Made by a program: the position numbers and the translations under genes
Assembly (NCBI GenBank): GCA_964405465.1
Contig: CAYONZ010000056.1
Location: 1-20,764, forward strand
Direction: 5' to 3'
Origin: CAYONZ01 sp964405465
GTDB taxonomy: Bacteria > Bdellovibrionota > Bdellovibrionia > Bdellovibrionales > JAMPXM01
DNA: 20,764 nucleotides
Part shown: positions 1 through 7,064 of the stretch, piece after piece
Layout of the letters: every line of letters starts with the position of its first letter
Numbering within the stretch: the first letter of the stretch is position 1
Notes under the pieces: generated by a model
Database searches by the model: none
What the model was told of the DNA's origin: nothing
What the model saw: only the letters and a program-made list of their open reading frames with translations

Positions 1-15
1 TGGACAATTTTTGTT

Positions 16-186
16 CTATCTAACAGCAATCACCCCGCTAAAAACCGGAGAACCTCTTCTTTTTTTGTTGGTATAAATTGAAACTACTGCTCCGCCAGAG
101 AGTACGGCATCGATTCCGTTCTTAAGTAGACAGTCGCAGACTATAGATGCCACGGTTCGGAGATCACTTTTTTTGGTGATTTTCAT
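16..186 (-). pseudogene. Truncated nucleotidyltransferase-like protein (56 codons)
   Basis: The 56-residue frame starts MKITKKSDLRTVASIV and contains AVLSGGAVVSIYTN. From family knowledge this resembles the start of the nucleotidyltransferase fold in AbiEii/DUF6036-like proteins, where a SGG..VSIYTN segment is normally followed by an Asp-rich metal site (DLDF-like). Here, instead of that site, the frame continues with unrelated residues and stops at 16-18, so the catalytic part is missing. The ATG overlaps the stop of the winged-helix gene by 4 bases (ATGA), showing that it was the second gene of a coupled pair. Sequence left of about position 66 looks foreign to the family, which suggests truncation by a rearrangement or insertion whose other side lies outside the window. 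An intact but very divergent small protein is the alternative. Confidence 0.5.
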
Positions 187-512
187 ATGGGTTTGCCTGA
201 GCGTCTGGGGCGCTGCCGTTTGCGATAATATTTCTTAATTTCACTCTCAGACATGAACTCAAAAGATTTTTCCAAAAGATTCTGGAGTTCTTTACGAAAT
301 GGATAACGTGGATTCCAAAAAAATAGCCTTGTACGCCCCTTAGATTGACTCACTATAACACCGCCATCTTCGAGTCGTTTTAACTGTTTTTGAACGACAC
401 TTAAACTTATAGAGAATGTGTTGGCAATTTCTGAAGCATAACCTTCATTGTAATTTTGAAGATACAGAAGGACTTTTTCAATTGTGGCATTGCCAAATAT
501 AGATTCAAGCAT
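183..512 (-). CDS. Winged-helix DNA-binding regulator (ArsR/MarR-like fold)
   Basis: A 109-residue basic protein. Residues about 8-60 form a helix-turn-helix and wing: GYASEIANTFSISLSVVQK looks like the HTH, and LEDGGVIVSQSKGRTRLFFW like the wing. The C-terminus is Lys/Arg rich (KKYYRKRQRPRRSGK). The frame is open up to 623, but I prefer the ATG at 510-512: its product begins directly at the conserved domain, an AGAGGT lies about 12 bases upstream, and the extra 37 codons would have to encode two perfect palindromes that look like operators. It overlaps the downstream nucleotidyltransferase-like frame by ATGA, the arrangement of regulator/antitoxin plus nucleotidyltransferase pairs. Likely role: autorepressor of that pair (inference). 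DNA binding is well supported by the fold; the antitoxin role is not proven. Confidence 0.75.
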   Translation of the reverse strand: MLESIFGNATIEKVLLYLQNYNEGYASEIANTFSISLSVVQKQLKRLEDGGVIVSQSKGRTRLFFWNPRYPFRKELQNLLEKSFEFMSESEIKKYYRKRQRPRRSGKPI

Positions 513-523
513 ACTGATATCGT

Positions 524-560
524 AACCTCTTTTGGAGGTTATGTCACCTCTAAAAGAGGT
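524..560 (-). promoter_or_regulatory. Tandem palindromic operator upstream of the winged-helix gene
   Basis: Two adjacent inverted repeats: AACCTC-5-GAGGTT at 524-540 and ACCTCT-3-AGAGGT at 546-560. Their centres are 21 bp apart, two helical turns, as expected for two dimers on one DNA face. An AT-rich TATTAT (minus strand, 562-567) lies directly upstream and could be a -10 box; no convincing -35 is visible. The position between a possible -10 and the preferred start fits autorepression by the winged-helix protein (inference). Confidence 0.55.
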
Positions 561-647
561 AATAATAGGTGCTCTACCTTCTGACTTTATCTGTGCATGG
601 AGCTCACCACCTAGACCAGACATTGTTGCGGTGTCATTTAATATGGC

Positions 648-694
648 TCAGTTGGGAGGGTGCCTAAAACTGGCCATCTATGTCGTCCAACTGA
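648..694. repeat. Spaced inverted repeat in the divergent intergenic region
   Basis: TCAGTTGG (648-655) and CCAACTGA (687-694) form an exact 8-bp inverted repeat with 31 bases between. It lies between the minus-strand winged-helix gene and the plus-strand P450 gene (gap 624-825 if the long winged-helix frame is used). It could be a split operator or chance. I found no convincing -35/-10 pair for the P450 gene; a weak TATAGC occurs near 732. Confidence 0.25.
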
Positions 695-825
695 CGTAAA
701 TAGGTCTTATTTAGAGTCTCAGCTCGAATCTATAGCTTGCTGATTCGGATAGGGGTGGGCTTGAGAATTGAATGTGAGATCCCGAACGCAGTGGCTTTAG
801 TGAGCTATCAACCTACGGGAGTGTT

Positions 826-2499
826 ATGAAAAATGACTTCAAACCTCGATCTCTATTTGATCGATTGCAATCACGGTCGCAACACCAAAACAAAATTCAG
901 CAGTTTTTTTCGCGAAAGAATTTGACTCGACGGCTGGCTCCTACGTCAAAAAGAATTTTGGCTGGCCTTGCTTTGGTGAACTTAGTTCTTTCATCGGGCC
1001 CCGCCTATTCGGTGAATGATGCATTTGGAATTTCTAGCAAAAGCCCAATAAGTTGGGTCAATCCAGTTTCAGGAAAAGGCTTTTGGGCCGAATTTCAAGA
1101 AACACAAAAAGGAGTGAAAAAGCTTGTTGGCAAGGCGGTACCACTCGATCTTTTGGTTTTTGGTCGCTGGGTTCGGGCCAATCCAATCGCGACGTTTCAG
1201 GATCTTCGTCAATACTCTCCAGTTTTGAAAATGAGCGCACTGCCTATTGCAGATGCAAGCTATCCTAATAAAGGAACGATAGTTTTGAGTGGGCATGATG
1301 ATGTGGTCGATGCCCTGAATCGTTCGACTAAACTTACAGTCAGAAATTATACCAAGAAAATGGAAGAGTCTGTTGGGCCTTTTATGCTGGCCTATGATGG
1401 TTCACAGTACAACGTTAAAGAAAAGCCATGGATGCGGCAGATGATGCCGCAAACTGATCTTCCCAAAATTCGCAAAATCGTTCGGAAGTTGATTCAAGAA
1501 TCGATTGAGGTGCAACAATACGTTGGCCGATCAGTAGATGGAAAATTATTTGGTCGACTTGAATTGGTAAATGAGATTGCTCGCCGGGTTCCGATTCGCT
1601 TGACCGGTGAATATTTTGGATTTCCGGGACCGAGTTTAGATAAGATGTATGAATGGTCTAGAGCCACACAAGATGACTTTTTTCACAACGTGAAAAACGA
1701 TGCAAAGGTTCGGGCTGCAGCAATTAGAGCTGGTGAAGAGATGCATACTTATCTTGGGTCTTTGATTGCTGAAAAGAAAATGAAGCTATCATCTGGGAAA
1801 GAGGACAGAGCTGATGATATTTTGAGTCGTCTGGTGCGAAATTCTTTGCATGAAACGGGAAATGATTTTGTGGACCCTGTGTCGCCCGAGGATGATCGTA
1901 TTCGTACAAATGTCATTGGGACGCTTGTCGGCGGGGTTGAAACAACCCAAGCTGCAATCACCCAGGCTCTCAATCAACTGTTGCTTCGACCGCAGATTTT
2001 TGCCGAAGCTCAAAAGGCTGCGGCAGCCAACGATGTCGATTTAGTTGCCAAGTATGTTTGGGAGGCTTTGCGTTTTCAACCTGTGAACCCATTTGTCGTT
2101 CGCTATGCTGAAGAAGATGTGACCCTCAAGAGCGGAACTATTATTCCTAAGGGTTACCATGTTTTGATTGCAACTCATTCGGCGATGTTTGATGACTCAA
2201 AAGAAAATTATCGAAACCCAAATGATTTCGACATCACTCGCAATCAAAATCAGTTCTTTCACCTTGGCTATGGCAGTCATCGATGTTTAGGTGATCAGGT
2301 GGCATTGGTTGAAGTTCCAGAAGTGGTCATGGCCTTATTGAAGTTACCTGGATTAAGACGTGCGTCTGGACAAGATGGTGAATTAGATTTTCGTCGAAGA
2401 ACGGCAGTGCATGCTTTAAAATCAGATGATTATGAAACTTCGTTCCCAGAGAAATTTGTGGTCGAATATGATGTTTCAGCTGAGCCTGCAAAGCAGTAA
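826..2499 (+). CDS. Cytochrome P450 with N-terminal export signal
   Basis: A 557-residue haem-thiolate monooxygenase-type protein. Visible P450 signatures: I-helix GGVETT (369-374, acid-alcohol pair E372/T373), K-helix ExxR (E413-R416), a PxxFxxxR meander (P465-R472) and the haem loop GYGSHRCLG with ligand C487. The residue 7 before the Cys, usually Phe, is Leu480. About 60 N-terminal residues precede the catalytic domain: a basic region with twin arginines (TRRLAP, 34-39), a hydrophobic stretch at 44-55 and a possible cleavage site after AYS (62). Bacterial P450s are normally cytosolic and lack this. A Tat route would allow haem loading before export (inference); a membrane anchor is the alternative. 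GGAG precedes ATG 826 by 4 bases. The frame ends in a single TAA after which the same frame stays open for 258 codons. Substrate and electron donor are unknown; the downstream c-type cytochrome is a candidate partner. Confidence 0.9.
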   Translation: MKNDFKPRSLFDRLQSRSQHQNKIQQFFSRKNLTRRLAPTSKRILAGLALVNLVLSSGPAYSVNDAFGISSKSPISWVNPVSGKGFWAEFQETQKGVKKLVGKAVPLDLLVFGRWVRANPIATFQDLRQYSPVLKMSALPIADASYPNKGTIVLSGHDDVVDALNRSTKLTVRNYTKKMEESVGPFMLAYDGSQYNVKEKPWMRQMMPQTDLPKIRKIVRKLIQESIEVQQYVGRSVDGKLFGRLELVNEIARRVPIRLTGEYFGFPGPSLDKMYEWSRATQDDFFHNVKNDAKVRAAAIRAGEEMHTYLGSLIAEKKMKLSSGKEDRADDILSRLVRNSLHETGNDFVDPVSPEDDRIRTNVIGTLVGGVETTQAAITQALNQLLLRPQIFAEAQKAAAANDVDLVAKYVWEALRFQPVNPFVVRYAEEDVTLKSGTIIPKGYHVLIATHSAMFDDSKENYRNPNDFDITRNQNQFFHLGYGSHRCLGDQVALVEVPEVVMALLKLPGLRRASGQDGELDFRRRTAVHALKSDDYETSFPEKFVVEYDVSAEPAKQ

Positions 2500-3276
2500 G
2501 TGCAAGTTGTTGATACTCGTTATGTGTATGAAGACTATCTGATGGATTTTGATCGTCAAGCCTATCGGGAGTGCCTCGCCGGATTACCTCAAGAAAATAA
2601 AAACTATTTTCTACCATCAATAATTTCACAAAATGCCAAGCGCCACGATGCCAACTGGGTGACGAAAGACAATAGGGATCTTTTGTATTGCAGATTGAAT
2701 GGTGAATTTCGTAACTGTATGTCGCAGCAAGAAAAAGAGATGAAATTTTCGCACCTGGAGTCGGGACAATCTTTCAGTGGGGCCGAGAGTCAGGCTCATC
2801 GTCAAGCCTTTCAGCTTTGTAAAAACAAGGGATTGACTCCGACCGAGGCAAGTTTCTATCGCCACGTTTTGCTTGGAGAGGAGCTCGATCGAAGTCAAAT
2901 TTCAAGTTCCCAGGCACAACGATTGAGTGGAGATCGCTATGCATTTGAAGACTATTTGAAATTCTATGATCGTTACACATATCGAGAATGTTTCATGAAC
3001 CCTGCTGGGCTTGAGGCCTTTAAGGATTCTCGTGACATGATCATGTATGCGCGCCTCAACATCGACTTTAGACTTTGTATGGGCAAACCAATCTTAAAGC
3101 ATAGATACACGGGCGGTCTCTTGGGAAGTGATCGTGAAGCCACATATGAGAAGTGCAAAGACGGAGTTTACAATCCGAATACTTTTAGAAACGAAGGTCG
3201 GCTGTCGCAGACAGAAAAATATTTTTATGAGACCCAGATCTTAAAGCGAAATGTCCGTTTTGAAGAATTAAATTAG
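2500..3276 (+). CDS. Cys-rich duplicated-domain protein, in frame with the P450
   Basis: 258 codons open directly after the P450 TAA, in the same frame, with a nominal GTG at 2500. I do not recognise the family. It is two copies of one unit: RY(V/A)(Y/F)EDYL..YREC at residues 7-25 and 146-164, RLN..FR.CM at 65-74 and 185-194, then a Cys-Lys segment and (T/Q)(P/T)E..(F/Y)(Y/F) near the end. Cys 25/164, 73/193 and 107/219 correspond; C64 has no partner copy. Conserved cysteines suggest disulphides and an extracytoplasmic location, yet the frame has no signal peptide and no Shine-Dalgarno before the GTG. The simplest reading is that it was, or through readthrough still is, the C-terminal part of the exported P450. 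Coupled reinitiation at GTG is the alternative, but would leave it in the cytosol. Confidence 0.7.
   Translation: MQVVDTRYVYEDYLMDFDRQAYRECLAGLPQENKNYFLPSIISQNAKRHDANWVTKDNRDLLYCRLNGEFRNCMSQQEKEMKFSHLESGQSFSGAESQAHRQAFQLCKNKGLTPTEASFYRHVLLGEELDRSQISSSQAQRLSGDRYAFEDYLKFYDRYTYRECFMNPAGLEAFKDSRDMIMYARLNIDFRLCMGKPILKHRYTGGLLGSDREATYEKCKDGVYNPNTFRNEGRLSQTEKYFYETQILKRNVRFEELN
2518..3240 (+). repeat. Internal tandem duplication (about 100-120 residues per copy)
   Basis: At protein level, codons about 7-125 and 146-247 of the Cys-rich reading frame align by eye: RYVYEDYL/RYAFEDYL, YREC/YREC, RLNGEFRNCM/RLNIDFRLCM and a C-K pair near each copy's end. The copies have diverged considerably, so the duplication is old and under constraint rather than a recent DNA repeat. 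Confidence 0.75.
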
Positions 3277-3325
3277 GTACTGTCTGGATTTTAAAGAAGG
3301 CAACCCGAATTAGGTGGAGAGAGAA

Positions 3326-5006
3326 ATGAAAAAAATAAATTCGATCTTGTTGGTTCTTCCTGCTTTGGTATTGATTGGTGCTGGGTANNNNNNNNNNNNN
3401 NNNNNNNNNNNNNNNNNNNNNNNNNNNNNNNNNNNNNNNNNNNNNNNNNNNNNNNNNNNNNNNNNNNNNNNNNNNNNNNNNNNNNNNTCGTGGTGAGCGT
3501 TTTAGTATTCAGGGTGCGCCTTCAATTACAAATGTGCGTGGATTTTTTGTCGACCTTGCCAAATCGACGACCGGCATTTTGGCTAAACAAGAATTGATGG
3601 AGGGTTTTCTTCGGCGCCTACAGGTGCCTGAACCCGAAAAAAGAGCTGAAGAGTTGAATATATATTTTTATAAACGGCTCGGAGAGACGACCTACACATT
3701 TATTAATGCTGGCAAATGGAGTGCTAAATTAACTTTGCTTAAGGCGAAATATCTCTCGGATACGCGTCGCTTCTTCAATGGCAAGCAGGCCATCTCAGAC
3801 ACTCTTTTCAAGCTTCTTAAATTAACCTATGGTTTCAAAGACACGGATGATTTGACTGAGCTTCGTGCTCGCATGAATTTTCTTGGTACTCTCATGGTTG
3901 GTACGGACCCAAATACAAAAGAAGTGATGTCCGGATACGGTAGAACGGATGCCTTTGGTAGAATTGGCAATTTAGTTCTGCGTGGCAATGATCCGATTGG
4001 CTATACTGGACCTGTTTCATTGCCGTGGATCTGGGGATTGAAATACATGGCCATGCTTCATTACAACGGCAATTCCAATTCGGTTACTCTTCGAAACATG
4101 GGGCAATCACTTGGACTTGGTGCGATTGTGTTGAATGAAAAAGGTGATTCAACAGTCAATCTCTATAATCTCGACCGACTAGAGCGACTGGTGGACAAAA
4201 TCCAATTTCCGCAGTGGCAAAAGGTTTTTGCGAATGTTTCTGAGCTGCAGATCAATGCTTCGGTCGCTCAGCGAGGAAAGACTGTGTATGAACAACAATG
4301 TCAGACATGTCATGAGTCCAATCGCTTTGTTGGGCCTCGAGGCCTTTTGCGTGAGTACAATATGTATCCGCTGAATCAGATCGGAACAGACAAAAATTCG
4401 GCGGTGAATGCGGTCAAGGCTGTGGGCAAAAAACAGTTTGAACGTTCTATTTTTGACGGTGTCGGTGGACTCAAGGCTCGTTACTATGAGCGCTGGGGAA
4501 TCTCTAGCGAGAAGCAGGCCGATCTCGAGTTTCGTGAATTGCGTGGACAAGAGTTTTTTCGCGATACCTTGTTGGGTTTTAAACGACAAGATGAATTTGC
4601 AAACAACTATGGAAATATTGATCAGGGTTTTGGTTACAAGGCTCGCTCGCTCTCAGGCGTTTGGGCCACAGCTCCATTTTTGCACAATGGTTCAGTACCG
4701 ACTTTGTGGGATCTATTGACTCCAGCAAAGGATCGCCCAAAGATTTTCAATATTCAAAAGAAAGAATTTGATGCTGTGAAAGTTGGTCTTGTCTCAGAGC
4801 GTGAAAAGAATATTTTTGGCGGAACTAAAGGATGTGAAAAAGGCGACGAGACTTGTTTTGATACAAGTATCGCTGGCAATTATAATTCTGGTCACGAGTT
4901 CGGCACGCATTTAAGTGACGGCGATAAAAAAGCATTGATTGAGTACTTGAAAATCTTGCCACCAGAGCCGGAGTACTCTTGGGAATCTTCAGAGAAGTCC
5001 TGGTAG
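3326..5006 (+). CDS. RoxA-like / di-haem cytochrome c peroxidase-like protein (interrupted by N gap)
   Basis: The start ATG 3326 has GGAG six bases upstream and begins a signal peptide, MKKINSILLVLPALVLIGAG. The gap follows, then 505 residues. After the gap the protein shows RNMGQSLGLGA, one c-type haem site CQTCH (4299-4313) preceded by RGKTVYEQQ, and YKARSLSGVWATAPFLHNGS, the typical C-terminal region of RoxA/di-haem peroxidase-like cytochromes; the His of FLHNGS may be a haem axial ligand (family inference). RoxA proteins have two CxxCH sites, but no second site lies in the 270 residues between the gap and CQTCH, so the first is either in the missing sequence or absent. The two halves share a frame only if the true gap is a multiple of three, so the 100-N length cannot be exact. 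It follows the P450 and Cys-rich genes closely and probably shares their transcript. Expected location: periplasm or outside the cell. Confidence 0.85.
3388..3487. other. Assembly gap of 100 N
   Basis: Exactly 100 N, the usual placeholder for a scaffold gap of unknown size. It removes the N-terminal part of the cytochrome gene right after its signal peptide. The reading frames on the two sides differ as printed, so the real length is not 100. Confidence 0.97.
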
Positions 5007-5060
5007 AAAATATCTATTGGTGAGTTCAATTTTTAAAGATGCAGGAAGCATTAAAGATTG

Positions 5061-5080
5061 AAAAAGATGCTGGAGGCATC
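5061..5080 (-). terminator. Possible intrinsic terminator of the small exported-protein gene
   Basis: Read on the minus strand, GATGC-5-GCATC (5066-5080) is followed by TTTTTC. It lies about 45 bases after the stop of the minus-strand gene ending at 5124. The stem is short (5 bp), so efficiency is uncertain. Confidence 0.4.
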
Positions 5081-5115
5081 AGGGCTCGAAGGCGATTCGC
5101 ATCCTTTCGAGCCTT
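5081..5115. terminator. Strong hairpin between convergent genes
   Basis: GGCTCGAA (5083-5090) pairs with TTCGAGCC (5106-5113), extendable by one A-T and one G-T pair; the 15-base loop contains a further GG/CC match. It sits 74 bases after the cytochrome stop and just past the stop of the opposing gene, so it may act on both strands. No T-tract follows on the plus strand, so for the P450 operon this is only a possible terminator. Confidence 0.4.
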
Positions 5116-5123
5116 GATTCAGT

Positions 5124-5612
5124 CTACCTTTGGATTAAGAAGTAATGAGTTGCTCCCATTTCTAGGTAGCCTGCAATTTGCCCTTTATGCAGGTGATCGT
5201 TTCGCATTGCAAAAGTCATCACATGCCCACGTTCGCCCGAAGAGCCGGCGATTTCTAGGTCGGCTTTGGTTTTTGCAAAAGTCGTAAAGGTTTTACCCAA
5301 AGCTCCTTCTGATTCGATGGCTCCAAATGTATAGAGAGCCGTTTCTCTGCCAGCTTTAAAAATCCGAACATTGATGTCAGCAGTTCCGCGCAATCCGTCA
5401 GAATCATAGACGACATTCTTTAACGAAGTACAAACCATGATGTCTGTTTTGAGAATGAGTTCACCCTCAGGGCCAGCATTTGTATATTTTTTTGGAAAGA
5501 GTGCGCCGACATCAAAACACTCAGCGACGCGACCATCGGTGGCTTGGGTTTTTGGGACAAAAGCAAACTGTGCGACGAGGACAAAAGAGAGAACTGAAAC
5601 CAATGTTTTCAT
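5124..5612 (-). CDS. Exported protein of unknown function
   Basis: 162 residues with a clear Sec signal peptide (MKTLVSVLSFVLVAQFAF..., likely cleavage after TQA, residue 24), giving a mature protein of about 138 residues. The start is fixed by AGGAGG six bases upstream. Two cysteines remain after cleavage (C32 and C61) and could form one disulphide. The rest alternates short hydrophobic strands with polar turns (ELILKTDIMVCTSL, ADINVRIFKAG, HYFLIQR), suggesting a small beta-rich periplasmic fold; I do not recognise the family. It is monocistronic by appearance: a 213-base gap separates it from the upstream aminotransferase, and hairpins follow its stop. Confidence 0.75.
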   Translation of the reverse strand: MKTLVSVLSFVLVAQFAFVPKTQATDGRVAECFDVGALFPKKYTNAGPEGELILKTDIMVCTSLKNVVYDSDGLRGTADINVRIFKAGRETALYTFGAIESEGALGKTFTTFAKTKADLEIAGSSGERGHVMTFAMRNDHLHKGQIAGYLEMGATHYFLIQR

Positions 5613-5764
5613 TGAAGACCTCCTTAAAAGGTTGGTTGTTGACTCATGAGTGTTTCATAGTTTGACGTTGGATTTACTTCGCAACATTTGAATAAATGAA
5701 ACCGCCCTGTTCATTTTTCTAGAACAATCTTGCATTGATGTCTAAACAAAATGTGTGAAGTCGG

Positions 5765-5782
5765 CTTTGACATTCTTTGACA
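5765..5782. repeat. Direct repeat CTTTGACA with 10-bp period
   Basis: CTTTGACA occurs at 5765-5772 and 5775-5782, exactly one helical turn apart, in the 213-base gap between the aminotransferase stop and the small exported gene start. This could be a regulator site for the latter. The gap otherwise shows only a weak promoter-like TTGCGA/TATGAA pair with a 19-base spacer (minus strand, about 5660-5695) and no clear terminator. Confidence 0.2.
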
Positions 5783-5825
5783 CACAAGGATAGCGACCTC
5801 TCAAAGTTCCTGGTGAGGGGCTCAT

Positions 5826-7064
5826 TTAGCGCAAAGCTGAATCCATGCGTTTGATAAATTCATTCAGTGTGTTTTCGTGGCGGGCAAAACAAATTCGAAA
5901 CATCCCGGGGCGAGAAGCTTGGAAGATTTGTCCAGGAGAAACACTCACTTTGAATTTTTCAAAGAGATCTTTCCAAAGCGACATTTCGTCGTTGAAGCTT
6001 TGAATTTTAAAGGCTTGCGCAAAGTCAGCCCACATAAAAATTCCGGCCGATGGCTGCGTGACCAATGTGATTTCGAGTTTTTGAAGCTCAGCTTCGAGTG
6101 TCTGCATGGTCTGCAGGAGTCTGGTCTTATTGTCTTTGAGTAGCTGACTGAGCGAGGGAAGGTCGCTAAGAAGTTGTTGAAGGGCAAACTGTGTGTGGGT
6201 TGAAAGTGGAGAAAAGTAGGTGAGCTCCTGCATGGCTTTGAGTACCGAAGCATTTTTGCAAATACCCACTCCGGCTTTAAATCCCGAGAGCCCAAAGTCT
6301 TTGGCAAAACCATAAGCAATCATGAGATTCTGTTTTTGTGATTCGGTCGCAAGAGTGAGAGCACTGACAAATTTCTTATCGGGATCATAAACCGAGTTGG
6401 CATAGATTTCATCTGAGATTAGAAAAACCTGATTCTTTTCACACCAGCCCAGCAGTGCTTTGAGCTCATGCGAGGAATAGACCTTGCCCGTCGGATTCGC
6501 TGGTGACGAAATGAGCAAAAAGCGAACTTGCTTCTGGTTGGAGCGAGCTTCACTGAGAGCCTTGTCTAAATAAGATGTATTTACTTGGCTCAAGCCGCCT
6601 TGATCAATATCGACGTAAAGTGGAGTCACCTGGGCTTTGGCCGTCAGGTCATGATTGAAACCTGGATAAAATGGCGAAATCACAATCGCTAAATCTCCGG
6701 GGTTGCCGAGTGCCCATGCTGCCATTTCAAGAAGAGCGCTACAGCCAGCAGCCAGAAAGATTTCATCGGCACTCGTCTCGATGTCCAGTTCCTGAGCAAA
6801 ATATTTCACCAGGTGTTCACGTAGGCTTTGAGACCCATAAAGAATTTCATAGTGAGTTTCATACTCACTCAAGGGTTGATAAGTTTTATTGAGTAGCGAG
6901 GCCATCTTTTCACCAAGCCATTCATTTTCGGCGGTGCCGAGATGTACAAATCCTTTTGGGTTCTTGGTCGGGTGAAACAGATCTCGTTTAGCCTGGTAAT
7001 GTGCCTTAGGTAGAGGTGGAGTTTCTTTTAATAGAGGTTGAACACGTTCAGAAAGAAATGTCAT
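5826..7064 (-). CDS. PLP-dependent class I/II aminotransferase (ACC-synthase-like)
   Basis: 412 residues, a full-length fold-type I aminotransferase. Visible: GTAENEW near the N-terminus, a site that in ACC synthase reads as a Gly/Ala-Glu-Asn loop; SSPANPTG (N190 contacts the pyridine ring); ISDEIY (D218, Y221); the Schiff-base lysine K255 in FAKDFGLSGFKAG; and the substrate-carboxylate Arg R390 in MFRICFA. The KDFGLSGFKAG loop and the AENEW motif favour the ACC-synthase/MalY-like subgroup, but reaction and substrate cannot be assigned: transamination, beta-elimination and ACC synthesis are all possible. Cytosolic. Its ATG overlaps the SDR stop by 4 bases (ATGA) with only a weak ribosome site, so translation is coupled to that gene. 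Confidence 0.9.
   Translation of the reverse strand: MTFLSERVQPLLKETPPLPKAHYQAKRDLFHPTKNPKGFVHLGTAENEWLGEKMASLLNKTYQPLSEYETHYEILYGSQSLREHLVKYFAQELDIETSADEIFLAAGCSALLEMAAWALGNPGDLAIVISPFYPGFNHDLTAKAQVTPLYVDIDQGGLSQVNTSYLDKALSEARSNQKQVRFLLISSPANPTGKVYSSHELKALLGWCEKNQVFLISDEIYANSVYDPDKKFVSALTLATESQKQNLMIAYGFAKDFGLSGFKAGVGICKNASVLKAMQELTYFSPLSTHTQFALQQLLSDLPSLSQLLKDNKTRLLQTMQTLEAELQKLEITLVTQPSAGIFMWADFAQAFKIQSFNDEMSLWKDLFEKFKVSVSPGQIFQASRPGMFRICFARHENTLNEFIKRMDSALR

Noticed and set aside
1..62. End of an insertion sequence at the left edge
   Set aside because: Homology loss nearby is suggestive, but no terminal repeat, target duplication or transposase is visible in the window.
624..825. Housekeeping promoter for the P450 operon
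   Set aside because: Only weak, badly spaced boxes (TATAGC near 732) were found; not enough to call.
2327..2629. 100-codon minus-strand frame across the P450/Cys-rich junction
   Set aside because: It is antisense to two well-supported plus-strand frames, has no recognisable domain and is a shadow.
4179..4589. 136-codon minus-strand frame opposite the cytochrome gene
   Set aside because: Antisense to the haem-binding part of the cytochrome; no motif or ribosome site.
5039..5287. 82-codon plus-strand frame after the cytochrome
   Set aside because: It runs through the hairpins and antisense to the small exported protein, which has a clear signal peptide and AGGAGG.
5771..5828. Terminator after the aminotransferase
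   Set aside because: Only a 4-bp CCTC/GAGG pairing without a T-tract could be found.
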